A stretch of DNA of 64,000 bases from Desulfatirhabdium butyrativorans DSM 18734 (GTDB taxonomy: Bacteria > Desulfobacterota > Desulfobacteria > Desulfobacterales > Desulfatirhabdiaceae), in contig NZ_KE386989.1 in assembly GCF_000429925.1 (NCBI RefSeq), forward strand, positions 1-64,000, read 5' to 3'. Below the pieces are notes generated by a model that ran no database searches, was not told the DNA's origin, and saw only the letters and a program-made list of their open reading frames with translations. Shown here one piece after another: positions 18,341 through 26,600 of the stretch (position 1 is its first letter; every line of letters begins with the position of its first letter). Position numbers and translations under genes: made by a program.

Positions 18341-19708
18341 AAGAAGTGGCTTGAGCATATAGATCAGGTCGCTTTCGCGGGAGGGATAAGGCCCCGTAAT
18401 GCTTTGCCGGTAGAGCCGGTCCACGGTGATGCCGTTCAGCATGGCCAAACGCACGGCGTTGAGCATTCCGCAGGCGTTGTCGGAAAGAAAATGCGCCCCC
18501 AGAAGCCGGCCGTTGTCATCCGTCAGGATTTTGTATGCGGCATGACGCAACCCCACCCGCCGGTAAGTCGGCCATCCAAGATTTTTGGCAAAGCTCTTGT
18601 TGTAGGAGACGCCTTCCTGCAGCAATCCCTGTTCGGTTTTGCCGACCATGCCCAACTGCGGGCATGTGAACAATACCGATGGGACGGCGCCATATCCGAT
18701 GGCCGTCGGCTGCCCTTTTCCCAGTTCCGACAAGATGGCCCGGGCTGCCGTATGCCCCTCATCATCCGCCACCCGGGCCAGTTGGATGGTGGCTGCGCAA
18801 TCTCCGATGGCAAACACCTTCGCATTGGATGTCCGCATGTGCTCGTCCACAACGATGCCCGCCCGATTGAACGCGATACCCGCCGAATCCAGACCCAGAT
18901 CATCGATGGCAGGCACCCGGCCTGCCCCGTGCACCACCTGATCCGCCTCGAAAACATGCCCCGCCCCGGTATGCACCCGAAATGACCGATCCACTTTCCG
19001 GATGCCGGTGATCTGGGAACCGGCATGAATTTCGATACCCGCTTCTGCGGAAGCATCCAAGAGCAGATCGACCATTTCGGCATCGAAAGGCCTCAATGGC
19101 CGCTCGGCCGCCTCCAGGATGATGGGTCGACAACCTGGCGGGCCCAGGCGAGCGGCGAAATGCGCAAACTCGAAGGCAATGAATCCGCCACCGACAAAAA
19201 CGATCCGCTCCGGCAAATCCGCCTGCTCCAGCCAGTCATCGCTGGTCATCAGGAGATCCGAGCCCGGAAACGAAAGAGGCATCGGCTTTGCGCCGACAGC
19301 GATGATGAAAAAGCCGGCATGGTGGCGTTTCCCATCGACCACGAGCGCATTGCCGTCCTGGAAACGGGCCTCCCCTTCCACATAATCGATACCTGCCTGT
19401 TGAAAGCCCTTCACCGTGTTCCCCGGAACGGCAGATGTGAATTGGTTCTTCTCCCTCAACACCTGGGGCCACGAACCGCAAGGCGGCTCGGCAATGCCCT
19501 TTCCGGCCAGATGGCGGCATTTGGCGATGGTCTCGGCGGCTTCATAAAACCATTTTTTGGATTGGCACCCGCTCAGGGCGCAAACACCGCCGGGTTTCGG
19601 ACTTTTTTCAACGACAGCCACGTTCAGACCCGCTGCCTTCAGATCGTAGGCTGCCGTCTGGCCTGCGGTACCGGCTCCGACAATGACCACATCATATGCT
19701 TGTATCAT
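18320..19708 (-). CDS. FAD-dependent pyridine nucleotide-disulfide oxidoreductase (dihydrolipoyl dehydrogenase/mercuric reductase-like)
   Basis: 462 aa. FAD-binding VVIVGAGTAG at the N-terminus, redox-active Cys pair in GGVCALSGC (C-x4-C) followed by QSKKWF, NAD-binding IVFVGGGFIAFE, and the FAD phosphate-site ATG-like VFAIGDCA. ATG 19708 is chosen because GGAG lies 8 nt upstream; the longer frame lacks support. The C-terminal interface domain ends ITGPYPSRESDL where dihydrolipoyl dehydrogenases have the catalytic HxxxxE dyad, so the second catalytic base seems missing. The substrate is therefore uncertain. No lipoyl protein or mer gene is adjacent. Confidence 0.85.
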   Translation of the reverse strand: MIQAYDVVIVGAGTAGQTAAYDLKAAGLNVAVVEKSPKPGGVCALSGCQSKKWFYEAAETIAKCRHLAGKGIAEPPCGSWPQVLREKNQFTSAVPGNTVKGFQQAGIDYVEGEARFQDGNALVVDGKRHHAGFFIIAVGAKPMPLSFPGSDLLMTSDDWLEQADLPERIVFVGGGFIAFEFAHFAARLGPPGCRPIILEAAERPLRPFDAEMVDLLLDASAEAGIEIHAGSQITGIRKVDRSFRVHTGAGHVFEADQVVHGAGRVPAIDDLGLDSAGIAFNRAGIVVDEHMRTSNAKVFAIGDCAATIQLARVADDEGHTAARAILSELGKGQPTAIGYGAVPSVLFTCPQLGMVGKTEQGLLQEGVSYNKSFAKNLGWPTYRRVGLRHAAYKILTDDNGRLLGAHFLSDNACGMLNAVRLAMLNGITVDRLYRQSITGPYPSRESDLIYMLKPLLSGLPEA

Positions 19709-19874
19709 GGGCTTTTCTCCAACGGTTGCCAGATTGCAGATTTCGAACGAAGGATCATTTGCATCATTTCCGGTGGCATGCAGATCGGAAACACGGGAAG
19801 AGCCGCGCAAGCCTCTCGCCATCCACCGATCTGTTGAAATCTTTCAAAAAAGTCTGAACGGAAACCCTTATTTT

Positions 19875-19958
19875 AGTGCCTGAACGAAAAGCCCTTGTTT
19901 GGAGCAGCGCGCCGCCGGAGGGCAGGTCGGGTCAAAAGCGGCGTTTCCGTTCAGGCAC
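19875..19958. repeat. Short copy of terminal-inverted-repeat element (family A, copy 3)
   Basis: 84 bp bounded by AGTGCCTGAACGAAAA and TTTCCGTTCAGGCAC. The first ~40 bp (TTTGGAGCAGCGCGCCGCCGG) match the left ends of the long copies at 7177 and 29387. The middle is deleted relative to the long copies, as in a miniature derivative. Confidence 0.82.
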
Positions 19959-19997
19959 GAATATCCCCGCAGCTGCTGCGAAAGGGAAATCGGCACA

Positions 19998-21470
19998 TCA
20001 GGGCATGGATGGCTTTTTGGCGGTTTTGCCGGGCAACAGGCGCCTGGTCACCAGAGGGGAGAACACGTAACCGAGAAGGTACAGGAAACAGATCGGCCCC
20101 AAATAGGGACTGATGATCGCGATGCCGAACATGCAAATACTCAGTCGCTTGAACCAGGCATTCTGATCCATGTATTTTCCGACATGCAGATACCGCAAGG
20201 GATACAGATTCATGAGCACACCGCCGGCAACCATCACCACGGTGCTGAAAGCCCCCCAAAAAGGCGCGCTTTCGGGCGCATCTGCCGTGTACTGACTGAA
20301 CATCAGCACGGTGCTTGCCGTGAACAGCGCGCCTGCAGGTGTTGGCATCCCCTTGAAAAAGCCGGGGATCGGCCTGGTGTCTATGGTGAAATAGATCAGC
20401 CTGGCAACGCCTGCCAATGCATAGAACCAGGCAACCATATCCACCGAAATCCCCGCAGGCAGCGCAACACCGCTATCCGCCAGAACAATCGAATAGATCC
20501 ACGCCGGGACGATGCAGAAGCTGATCCCATCGGAGATATCGTCAAGAATGCCGCCGAGGGTAAATCGCGGCTGTGTTTCCACGCCGGGAAGCGGTTCGGT
20601 CAGCCCCAGCCTCCGGGCGACAGCCCCATCGAGTTTGTCGAAGACAGCCGCCCCGATCAGCAGCAAATAGGATTCCCGGATCCTGTCCTGATAGGCGAAC
20701 CACAGGGCAAGAAGCCCCATCACCGCGTTGAAGATCGTCAGGCTGTTGGGCAGAACGGCCAGGATTTTTCGTCTCAGGCGCTCGTTGCCAAGACACAGCT
20801 CATTCATGAAGGTGGAACCGTACTTCCGAAGATATCCGGCAATCGAGCCGAAGTTGATGACCAGAAAGAGGATTTCAATGACGAAGAGCCACTTGACCGG
20901 AATATTGCCCAGCCAGGATATCCAGAAATAGAGCTTGGAAGGTGGGCCTTCGGGGATGTAAAACGCATTGGCATAGAGCAGCGCCGCCACAGGGGCCGCC
21001 ACCACGGTCCGCAACCGGGTAAACTCACTGTTTTCCGGTTCCGGCCCCTTGCCCATGGTGAACCATCGGATGAAATGGGCGAATGAATCCCGAATGAGGA
21101 CAGTCACACAAATGACCAGCACGAAAAGGGCATGCAACAGGTCGTTTTTGTCGTAACCGGGCATGATATAGGCAAGCCGCCACATCATGCCCGCCGCCAC
21201 CACCGGAAAGATGATGGCATAGACGATTTTGTCCATGATACGGTCTGCCAGGTGGGCAAATGTCGCATGGGAACCGAATCGTGCTGCAAACCATCCGTCA
21301 ACCAGATCGAAGCTCATCGCAACGAAGAGCATGACAACGCCGATGGTGTAAACAACCGGATTGTGAAACCACATGACAGCCAGAGCGCACAGCATCCCGC
21401 CAAAGACAAGCGGAGGTCTGCCATAGACGAGAAGCGCCGTTATTTTCTTGGAAAAGCGAGACGATGGCAT
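19998..21470 (-). CDS. Fused double CDP-alcohol phosphatidyltransferase-like membrane protein
   Basis: 490 aa from ATG 21470 (upstream in-frame codons lack a ribosome-binding site; AAAGG lies 9 nt before). CDP-alcohol phosphotransferases join a CDP-activated lipid or polyol to an alcohol, using the D-G-x2-A-R-x8-G-x3-D-x3-D motif. Two such domains are seen. The N-terminal half has DLVDGWFAARF...ADRIMD, with the Gly replaced and spacing altered. The C-terminal half has DKLDGAVARR followed after an insert by GGILDDISD, close to canonical. Each half is ~200 residues with about six hydrophobic helices. The N-terminal copy may be degenerate. Which phospholipid or polyol is made cannot be told. Confidence 0.82.
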   Translation of the reverse strand: MPSSRFSKKITALLVYGRPPLVFGGMLCALAVMWFHNPVVYTIGVVMLFVAMSFDLVDGWFAARFGSHATFAHLADRIMDKIVYAIIFPVVAAGMMWRLAYIMPGYDKNDLLHALFVLVICVTVLIRDSFAHFIRWFTMGKGPEPENSEFTRLRTVVAAPVAALLYANAFYIPEGPPSKLYFWISWLGNIPVKWLFVIEILFLVINFGSIAGYLRKYGSTFMNELCLGNERLRRKILAVLPNSLTIFNAVMGLLALWFAYQDRIRESYLLLIGAAVFDKLDGAVARRLGLTEPLPGVETQPRFTLGGILDDISDGISFCIVPAWIYSIVLADSGVALPAGISVDMVAWFYALAGVARLIYFTIDTRPIPGFFKGMPTPAGALFTASTVLMFSQYTADAPESAPFWGAFSTVVMVAGGVLMNLYPLRYLHVGKYMDQNAWFKRLSICMFGIAIISPYLGPICFLYLLGYVFSPLVTRRLLPGKTAKKPSMP

Positions 21471-21710
21471 GGTGTACAAGCCTTTTCTCTGTTCAACGAA
21501 TTCGTAATGAGGTATCATGTTTGAAGGGGAAAGGCAATGGAAAGCGGTGGTTCGGAAAGCGAAAGCAGTCCTTGCGCCGACGATATCCATCGGGAAGATG
21601 CCGCTGATGACCCACCTGAGAAAACGCCTTGGCCCCAGGATTCTGTATGGTTCGGGTTTACCGAAGGGATGCACACGAAGCGAAACTGTCAAACCAACAA
21701 GGAGCGAGGA

Positions 21711-22646
21711 ATGCAAAACGAGCGGCAACGGCTGAAATGGGGACGCATCGGAACACTGGTCTTTCTGTTGATGGCGGCAGCAACCGTCGTTCTTGCCGAT
21801 ACATCCAATGGAGGCGCCCCTGCATCGGCCAAATTGAATGAACCAGCCTTCAAACAGCATATCGCTGAACGCATCCGGGTCATGAAGGGCGCAAAAGACC
21901 CGAGATTTCTGCAGACAGGCGCCCAGCACGTCACCATCGAGAAAAGCATCCCCATCGTCACACCGGGCGGGACACTGTATGGTGTCCGATTCCGGGTCAG
22001 CACACCGACAGATGACAAGGAAACCGAAGTCGTCACGCTGATCGTGGACCCGAGCGGAACGCTCATTTATCCGGATGTCCAGGAGCTGGCTACTGGAAAA
22101 AGCCTGGTTCGGGATGCCATGAGCGAGCTTCGGGTCATCGAACACATCGATCCGGGCTATGGAAAAGAAATCTATCGGGGAACGGGACAGCACGACATCA
22201 TCCTGATATCCGACCCGTTCTGCCCGCACTGCCGCAAAGCCTGGAGCTGGATCGTCGAAAACAAGGCAAAAATCCGATCCCTGCGGGCCGCCCATTTCCC
22301 TCTGAGTCCGGCCAGCGAAGTGGCCTGCATGGCCATGGACGATCTCAAAGCACTCGGCACCAATCCGTTTGAAGTCGAGGATTACGCATACACCTTTCTC
22401 AATCCCTCAAACGATCCCAAGGCAGTGGTGCGACAGTTCATGGACGGGTTTGCCGAATTCAAGAAAGCCAACGGTGAGGATGTCGATGCAGCACTGAAAA
22501 AACTGGAGGAAAAATATCAGAAAATCGTTCAGAAAGAACGGGCCGACGCCCAGGCCATCGGCGTCATGAGCACGCCGGAAATCTTTGTGGACGGCAAAAT
22601 GGTGGATGGGTTCAATGTGACGAAACTGAACGAAATGTTTCGATAA
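21711..22646 (+). CDS. Exported DsbC/DsbG-like thioredoxin-fold disulfide protein
   Basis: 311 aa. Signal peptide at 1-28 (basic MQNERQRLKWGR then hydrophobic LVFLLMAAATVVLA). A thioredoxin-fold domain carries CPHC in SDPFCPHCRKAW, and the cis-Pro segment STPEIFVDGKMVDGF is near the C-terminus. The N-terminal ~110 residues resemble the dimerisation region of DsbC-type isomerases. ATG 21711 with GGAGCGAGGA directly upstream is chosen over the long frame from 21537, whose N-terminus is antisense to the neighbouring gene's leader. It likely handles disulfides of periplasmic proteins; no dedicated DsbD partner is nearby. Confidence 0.85.
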   Translation: MQNERQRLKWGRIGTLVFLLMAAATVVLADTSNGGAPASAKLNEPAFKQHIAERIRVMKGAKDPRFLQTGAQHVTIEKSIPIVTPGGTLYGVRFRVSTPTDDKETEVVTLIVDPSGTLIYPDVQELATGKSLVRDAMSELRVIEHIDPGYGKEIYRGTGQHDIILISDPFCPHCRKAWSWIVENKAKIRSLRAAHFPLSPASEVACMAMDDLKALGTNPFEVEDYAYTFLNPSNDPKAVVRQFMDGFAEFKKANGEDVDAALKKLEEKYQKIVQKERADAQAIGVMSTPEIFVDGKMVDGFNVTKLNEMFR

Positions 22647-22647
22647 C

Positions 22648-22774
22648 GCCTGATTCAAAACCCGGTTTTCCGGATCATCCGAGTCACAGCGGTAAGGCTG
22701 TTTTGCAAGGCAAGGCATAACAGCCCTCCCACCAAGACTCAGGCCGGATAGAATCGGGGTTTCCGTCCGGGCAT
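22648..22774. repeat. Degenerate copy of family A element
   Basis: About 127 bp with weakened ends: CGCCTGATTCAAAACCCGG at the left and GGTTTCCGTCCGGGCAT at the right, matching CGCCTGAACGGAAAACCC and TTTCCGTTCAGGCAC. A hairpin GGCTGTT...AACAGCC lies inside at 22696-22725. It separates the convergent dsbC-like and BKACE genes. Confidence 0.55.
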
Positions 22775-23616
22775 CAGGCGAGCAGAACCCGATCCTTCCG
22801 GGACGGATCGAGACCCAGAATGGCTCTGGCCTCTTCCGGACTTGCGATTGGCCTGCCGACAGCCCGGGCAATGGTTGCAACCACTTCCACAAGCCTGGGG
22901 TTGGAAGCAAGCTGGCCATCGGGCAAATACTGGTTGTCCTCCAGCCCCACCCGGACGTGTCCTTCCATCGCAATGGCCATCGTCGCCACGTTGATCTGGG
23001 ATTTACCGATCCCCGTGGCTGTCCACGTCGAGCCCGGCGGGATGCTGTCTACCAGAAAACACAGATTCCTTCCCATGGCAGGCATGGCGCCCGGTGCGCC
23101 CAGAACGAAATTGAAATGGTGGGGCGGATGAAGCCATCCTTTCTTTTCCAGGAAAAAGGCGTTTGCGATCATGCCCGTTTCGAAGATTTCAAGCTCCGGT
23201 TTGACACCGGTTTCATGATAGACCTGGGCCAGAAATTCCAGAAATTGCGGTGAATTCTCGTACACCATTCCGGGCAGGTTATTGCTTCCTGTCGTAAAGG
23301 AACCCATTTCCGGAAGCAGGCGAACCGGGTTGGCCCGCTCCTCCCAATCCTTGCTCGCCCGCCCTCCAGTGGAAAGCTGCACGATGACATCGGGCGCCTT
23401 CCGCTTGATACAGGCGACAATCGCCTGGAATGCATCCCGTTTCAAGGTGGGTTTTCCCGCTTCATCACGGGCATGCACGTGGAATACCGTCGCCCCAGCA
23501 TCTGCGCAACGGGCAACATCCGAGGCGATTTCTTCCGGTGTCACCGGAAGATTGGGATTCATCTGTTTTGTCGGCACATTTCCGGTCAGAGCTACGGTAA
23601 TGATCAGTTTCTCCAA
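22774..23616 (-). CDS. Beta-keto acid cleavage enzyme (BKACE, DUF849)
   Basis: 280 aa. BKACE enzymes condense a beta-keto acid with acetyl-CoA to give acetoacetate and a new CoA ester; the founding member, Kce, acts on 3-keto-5-aminohexanoate in lysine fermentation. Visible: ALTGNVPTK near the start, the zinc-binding FHVHARD (His-x-His), STGGR, and the C-terminal GHVRVGLEDN. TTG 23616 is the best start since GGAGG lies 7 nt upstream and the sequence then begins with EKLIITVALTG. The gene is alone, without kamA/kamD or kal, so which keto acid it uses is open. Confidence 0.88.
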   Translation of the reverse strand: MEKLIITVALTGNVPTKQMNPNLPVTPEEIASDVARCADAGATVFHVHARDEAGKPTLKRDAFQAIVACIKRKAPDVIVQLSTGGRASKDWEERANPVRLLPEMGSFTTGSNNLPGMVYENSPQFLEFLAQVYHETGVKPELEIFETGMIANAFFLEKKGWLHPPHHFNFVLGAPGAMPAMGRNLCFLVDSIPPGSTWTATGIGKSQINVATMAIAMEGHVRVGLEDNQYLPDGQLASNPRLVEVVATIARAVGRPIASPEEARAILGLDPSRKDRVLLA

Positions 23617-24183
23617 AACAAGACCTCCGTTTTTTCGCGGTTTCTTAGTCGTTGCACGCATCGCGATCGGGATGACTGTTGCCCGCAATCAAGGGTTTTC
23701 TTCCAGAAATTAAGCGTGTATACGGGTGTAGTCAATCATTTTCCTGCGAAAGTCGAATATCAGGGGTCAGAAGTCAGAAGTCAGGAGTCAGGAGTCAGGA
23801 GTCAGAATAAAAGCGGAAGAACCCTTCTTTTCCAATCTCGCCCCTGCGACGTTCATTCATCGGGGTGAATCCCCGGTTGCATGTGCGATTGCCGTGAAAA
23901 TATCTCTCTCCGCACCGCTTTAACTTTTCGTTTTCGTTTTCGTTGTCGTTGTCGTTTTCGTTTTCGTTTTCGTTGTCGTTGTCGTTGTCGTTTTCGTTGT
24001 CGTTTTCGTTGTCGTTTTCGTTGTCGTTGTCGTTGTCGTTGTCGTAATCGTTGTCGTAATCGTTGTCGTTGTCGTAATCGAAATCCCCCGGGTCCGCCAC
24101 CCCGGCTTCCGCCGGAATGACGACCGGATTTTCATCTCCGGGGGCGACGGTCCATGAACATGTATCGTAAAAGCGAGGAAATG
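23617..24183. repeat. Composite repeat block: octamers, constant segment, 26 hexamers
   Basis: No gene. In order: octameric GTCAGAAG/GTCAGGAG repeats at about 23764-23811; a constant ~110-bp segment (to 23924) with CGGGGTGAATCCCCGG hairpin; 26 hexamers of TTTTCG, TTGTCG and TAATCG at 23925-24080; then a CACCCCGGCTTCCGCCGGAATGACG unit. The same modules recur in inverted orientation at 36835-37135 and 50945-51255. The hexamer and constant segments read as long Arg/Cys or Thr-rich frames, which are not proteins. Confidence 0.85.
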
Positions 24184-24780
24184 ATGAAACCCAAAATCGC
24201 AGCCATCTTCGGCAGTCCCCGGCGAAACGGCAACACGGCCGCCCTTCTGAACAAAGCGGTCTCCGGCGCGACGGATGCCGGGGCAGAGGTGACATCCATC
24301 GTTCTTCGGGATCTGCGGATGTCTCCCTGCCTGGAAATCTATGGATGCAGGAAGAACGGACGGTGCGTGATTGAAGACGACTTCCACGCCGTCTCGGATC
24401 TGCTGCTCGCCTCCGATGGCATCATGTTGGCCTCTCCCATCTTTTTCTACACCGTCAGCAGTCACACCAAGATCCTGATGGATCGGTGCCAGTCTCTTTG
24501 GGTCAAGAAATACTGGATCGAAAAACAGCCGTTTCAACAGAAGGAAGATAAAAGAAAGGGGCTGTTCATTTCGGCAGGCGCCACACAGGGCAAAAAATTG
24601 TTCGACGGCGTTCTGCTGACCGTCAAATACTTTTTCGATGCAATCGACACCCGACTGGATCAAGCCCTGTGCTACCGGGGGCTCGACTTTGAAGGAGACG
24701 TCCTGAAATACCCAGCCTATCTCGATGAGGCCTATCAGGCAGGCGGGAAGCTCGCCCGGGATTTGCCAGACGGGCGATAA
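24184..24780 (+). CDS. NADPH-dependent FMN reductase / iron-sulfur flavoprotein-like
   Basis: 198 aa flavodoxin-fold protein. The phosphate-binding GSPRRNGNTAALLNKA lies near the N-terminus, a cysteine pair GCRKNGRCVIEDDF replaces the usual CxxCxxC of iron-sulfur flavoproteins, and SPIFFYTVSSHTKILMDR is the conserved FMN-site segment. ATG 24184 has GAGG six bases upstream; ATG 24181 or 24154 are alternatives. Members reduce FMN, quinones or transfer electrons from ferredoxin. The physiological partner is unknown. It stands alone directly after the composite repeat block. Confidence 0.85.
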   Translation: MKPKIAAIFGSPRRNGNTAALLNKAVSGATDAGAEVTSIVLRDLRMSPCLEIYGCRKNGRCVIEDDFHAVSDLLLASDGIMLASPIFFYTVSSHTKILMDRCQSLWVKKYWIEKQPFQQKEDKRKGLFISAGATQGKKLFDGVLLTVKYFFDAIDTRLDQALCYRGLDFEGDVLKYPAYLDEAYQAGGKLARDLPDGR

Positions 24781-24799
24781 GGTTCGAACCCCTTCACAT

Positions 24800-24919
24800 A
24801 GTGCCTGAACGGAAACCCTCTATTCGGAGAAACGCGCCACCTGCGGGCAGGCTTTTAGGCGATGCATCGGCTCAACACTTTTTTGGGCCGATTTCGAGCC
24901 GCAGCCCCCCGTTCAGGCA
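24800..24919. repeat. Family A element, 120-bp copy overlapping the MFS gene end
   Basis: Left end AGTGCCTGAACGGAAACCC, right end CCCGTTCAGGCA. The right end includes the stop codon of the transporter gene at 24913, so the last codons of that protein derive from the repeat terminus. Confidence 0.75.
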
Positions 24920-26145
24920 GCCTTGAACCGCTTGTACCGTTTTTCGATGTCGGGCAAAAACACCGCCAACACGCCGAGCAGCGGCAAAAATGAACACATA
25001 TGGTACACATACTCGATACCGTGTGCATCGACCAGTTTCCCGAGCACCGCAGCGCCAACGCCCGCCATTCCGAAAGCAAGCCCGAAAAACAGCCCCGCCA
25101 CCATCCCGACATTACCCGGCAACAATTCCTGAGCGAAGACCAGGATGGCCGGAAAGGCCGATGACAGGATAAGCCCGGTCATGAAGGTAAGCGGGCCGGT
25201 CCATTCGAGGCTGGCGTAAGGCATCGCCAGCGTGAAAGGCGCCACGCCAAGAATGGATGCCCAGATGACGCGCTTTCTGCCGATGCGGTCCCCGATGTGG
25301 CCGCCGGCCACTGTGCCCAGAGCGACGGCTCCCAGAAACACGAACAGATGGAACTGTGCGGATTGTACCGAAAGATGGAATTTGTGAATCAAAAAGAAGA
25401 TGAAATAGCTGTTGATGCTGGCCAGATAGATAAATTTCGAGAAAATCAGGGTCAGCAGAACGCTCATCGATACCACCACGGTGCGCCGGGGAATCGTCTC
25501 TTTGTCATGAAGCGATACGGCAACGGGCCGCAAACCAGGCCCCTGCTTTCGTTTATACCAGATGCCGACCTGCCACAGCACCAGAATCGCCAGCAGTGCA
25601 GCCAGGGAAAACCAGGCGATGCTGTGCCTTCCGTAAGGAATGACGATCATGGCTGCCAGCAGCGGCCCCATGGCGTTTCCCGCATTGCCACCGACCTGAA
25701 AAAGGGATTGCGCCAGGCCGTACCGACCGCCGGATGCCATCCGCGCAATCCGTGAGGATTCAGGGTGAAACACGGATGAGCCGGTGCCCACCAGACCCGC
25801 GGCCAACAGCAGGATGCCATAGCTGGGTGCAAAGGCCAGAATGATGAGACCGATCAAGGTGCATCCCATTCCGATGGCCAGGGAAAAGGGATTGGGATGT
25901 CTGTCCGTATAAATGCCGACCATGGGCTGCAGCAGAGATGCCGTGATCTGAAACGTCAGGGTAATCAGGCCGATCTGAGTGAAGTTCAGGGAAAAGGAGC
26001 TCTTCAGCAGCGGGTAAATGGCCGGAAGCAGCGACTGAATCATGTCGTTGAGCAGGTGAGAGAAGCCGATGGCACCCAGCACCTTGAATGCCGTCGTTTC
26101 CATTTGCTGCGGTTGAATGTCTGTATTGGTGCAAGCAAGTCCCAT
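24913..26145 (-). CDS. fsr: MFS transporter, fosmidomycin resistance (Fsr) type
   Basis: 410 aa with twelve predicted membrane segments. The Fsr signatures are GFSHLLNDMIQSLLPAIYPLL at the N-terminus and GTGSSVFHPESSRIARMASGGRYGLAQS in the first half, where FHPE is characteristic. Family members export fosmidomycin and some other small compounds; the natural substrate here is unknown. AAAGGAA lies before the ATG. The C-terminus RYKRFKAA ends inside a dispersed repeat. Confidence 0.88.
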   Translation of the reverse strand: MGLACTNTDIQPQQMETTAFKVLGAIGFSHLLNDMIQSLLPAIYPLLKSSFSLNFTQIGLITLTFQITASLLQPMVGIYTDRHPNPFSLAIGMGCTLIGLIILAFAPSYGILLLAAGLVGTGSSVFHPESSRIARMASGGRYGLAQSLFQVGGNAGNAMGPLLAAMIVIPYGRHSIAWFSLAALLAILVLWQVGIWYKRKQGPGLRPVAVSLHDKETIPRRTVVVSMSVLLTLIFSKFIYLASINSYFIFFLIHKFHLSVQSAQFHLFVFLGAVALGTVAGGHIGDRIGRKRVIWASILGVAPFTLAMPYASLEWTGPLTFMTGLILSSAFPAILVFAQELLPGNVGMVAGLFFGLAFGMAGVGAAVLGKLVDAHGIEYVYHMCSFLPLLGVLAVFLPDIEKRYKRFKAA

Positions 26146-26600
26146 TACCAGATTCCTTTACGATCCAATGCGATGAAAATGAAAAAGCGCCCATGCATGC
26201 TGCCTTGGACGCGAAATTCCTACGAAAGTCGGCAGTGGGCAGTCGGCAGTCGGCAGTGTCGTAGCGCGACTGTCATGTCACCACACTCTTACGGGAGTCA
26301 GAAGTCAGAAGAAAGCGGATGGCTCCCATTTTTTGTAGCTTGCTCCTGCGACTTTCATTAACCGGGGTGCAGCCCCGGCTGCATGGGCGATTCCTACGAA
26401 AATCACCCCGGCGCCTTTCATCAAGCGGGGGTAGGGGCGGGTTTAAAACCCGCCCCTACATGGGCGATTCTTACGACTATGGAGAAACCGAGAGGACGGA
26501 ATGCTCCTTCGTGACGTACGGCACAATTATGGTGATTCGCAATGGAATCGTCAAGTTTGATGATCTCGCAAAAAGCCCGGAAGTCGTATCCGCGCCGCCT
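26146..26600. repeat. Repeat-rich gap
   Basis: No gene. It holds four heptads CGGCAGT/GGGCAGT at 26230-26257, then an octamer pair (GTCAGAAGTCAGAAG) and the constant segment with GCGACTTTCATTAACCGGGGTGCAGCCCCGG at 26290-26400. Next comes a near-perfect palindrome GTAGGGGCGGGTTT-A-AAACCCGCCCCTAC at 26431-26459. A TGATCTCGCAAAAAGCCCGG motif at about 26560 resembles the end of the repeat at 6793. Confidence 0.8.

Noticed and set aside
20100-22295. 765-residue protein starting at 22295
   Set aside because: The first ~275 residues are antisense to the DsbC-like gene; the real gene starts near 21470.
23925-24080. Arg/Cys-rich or Asn/Asp-rich protein encoded by the hexamer tract
   Set aside because: Frames exist on both strands only because the hexamer has no stop codon; no ribosome-binding site and no conserved protein.
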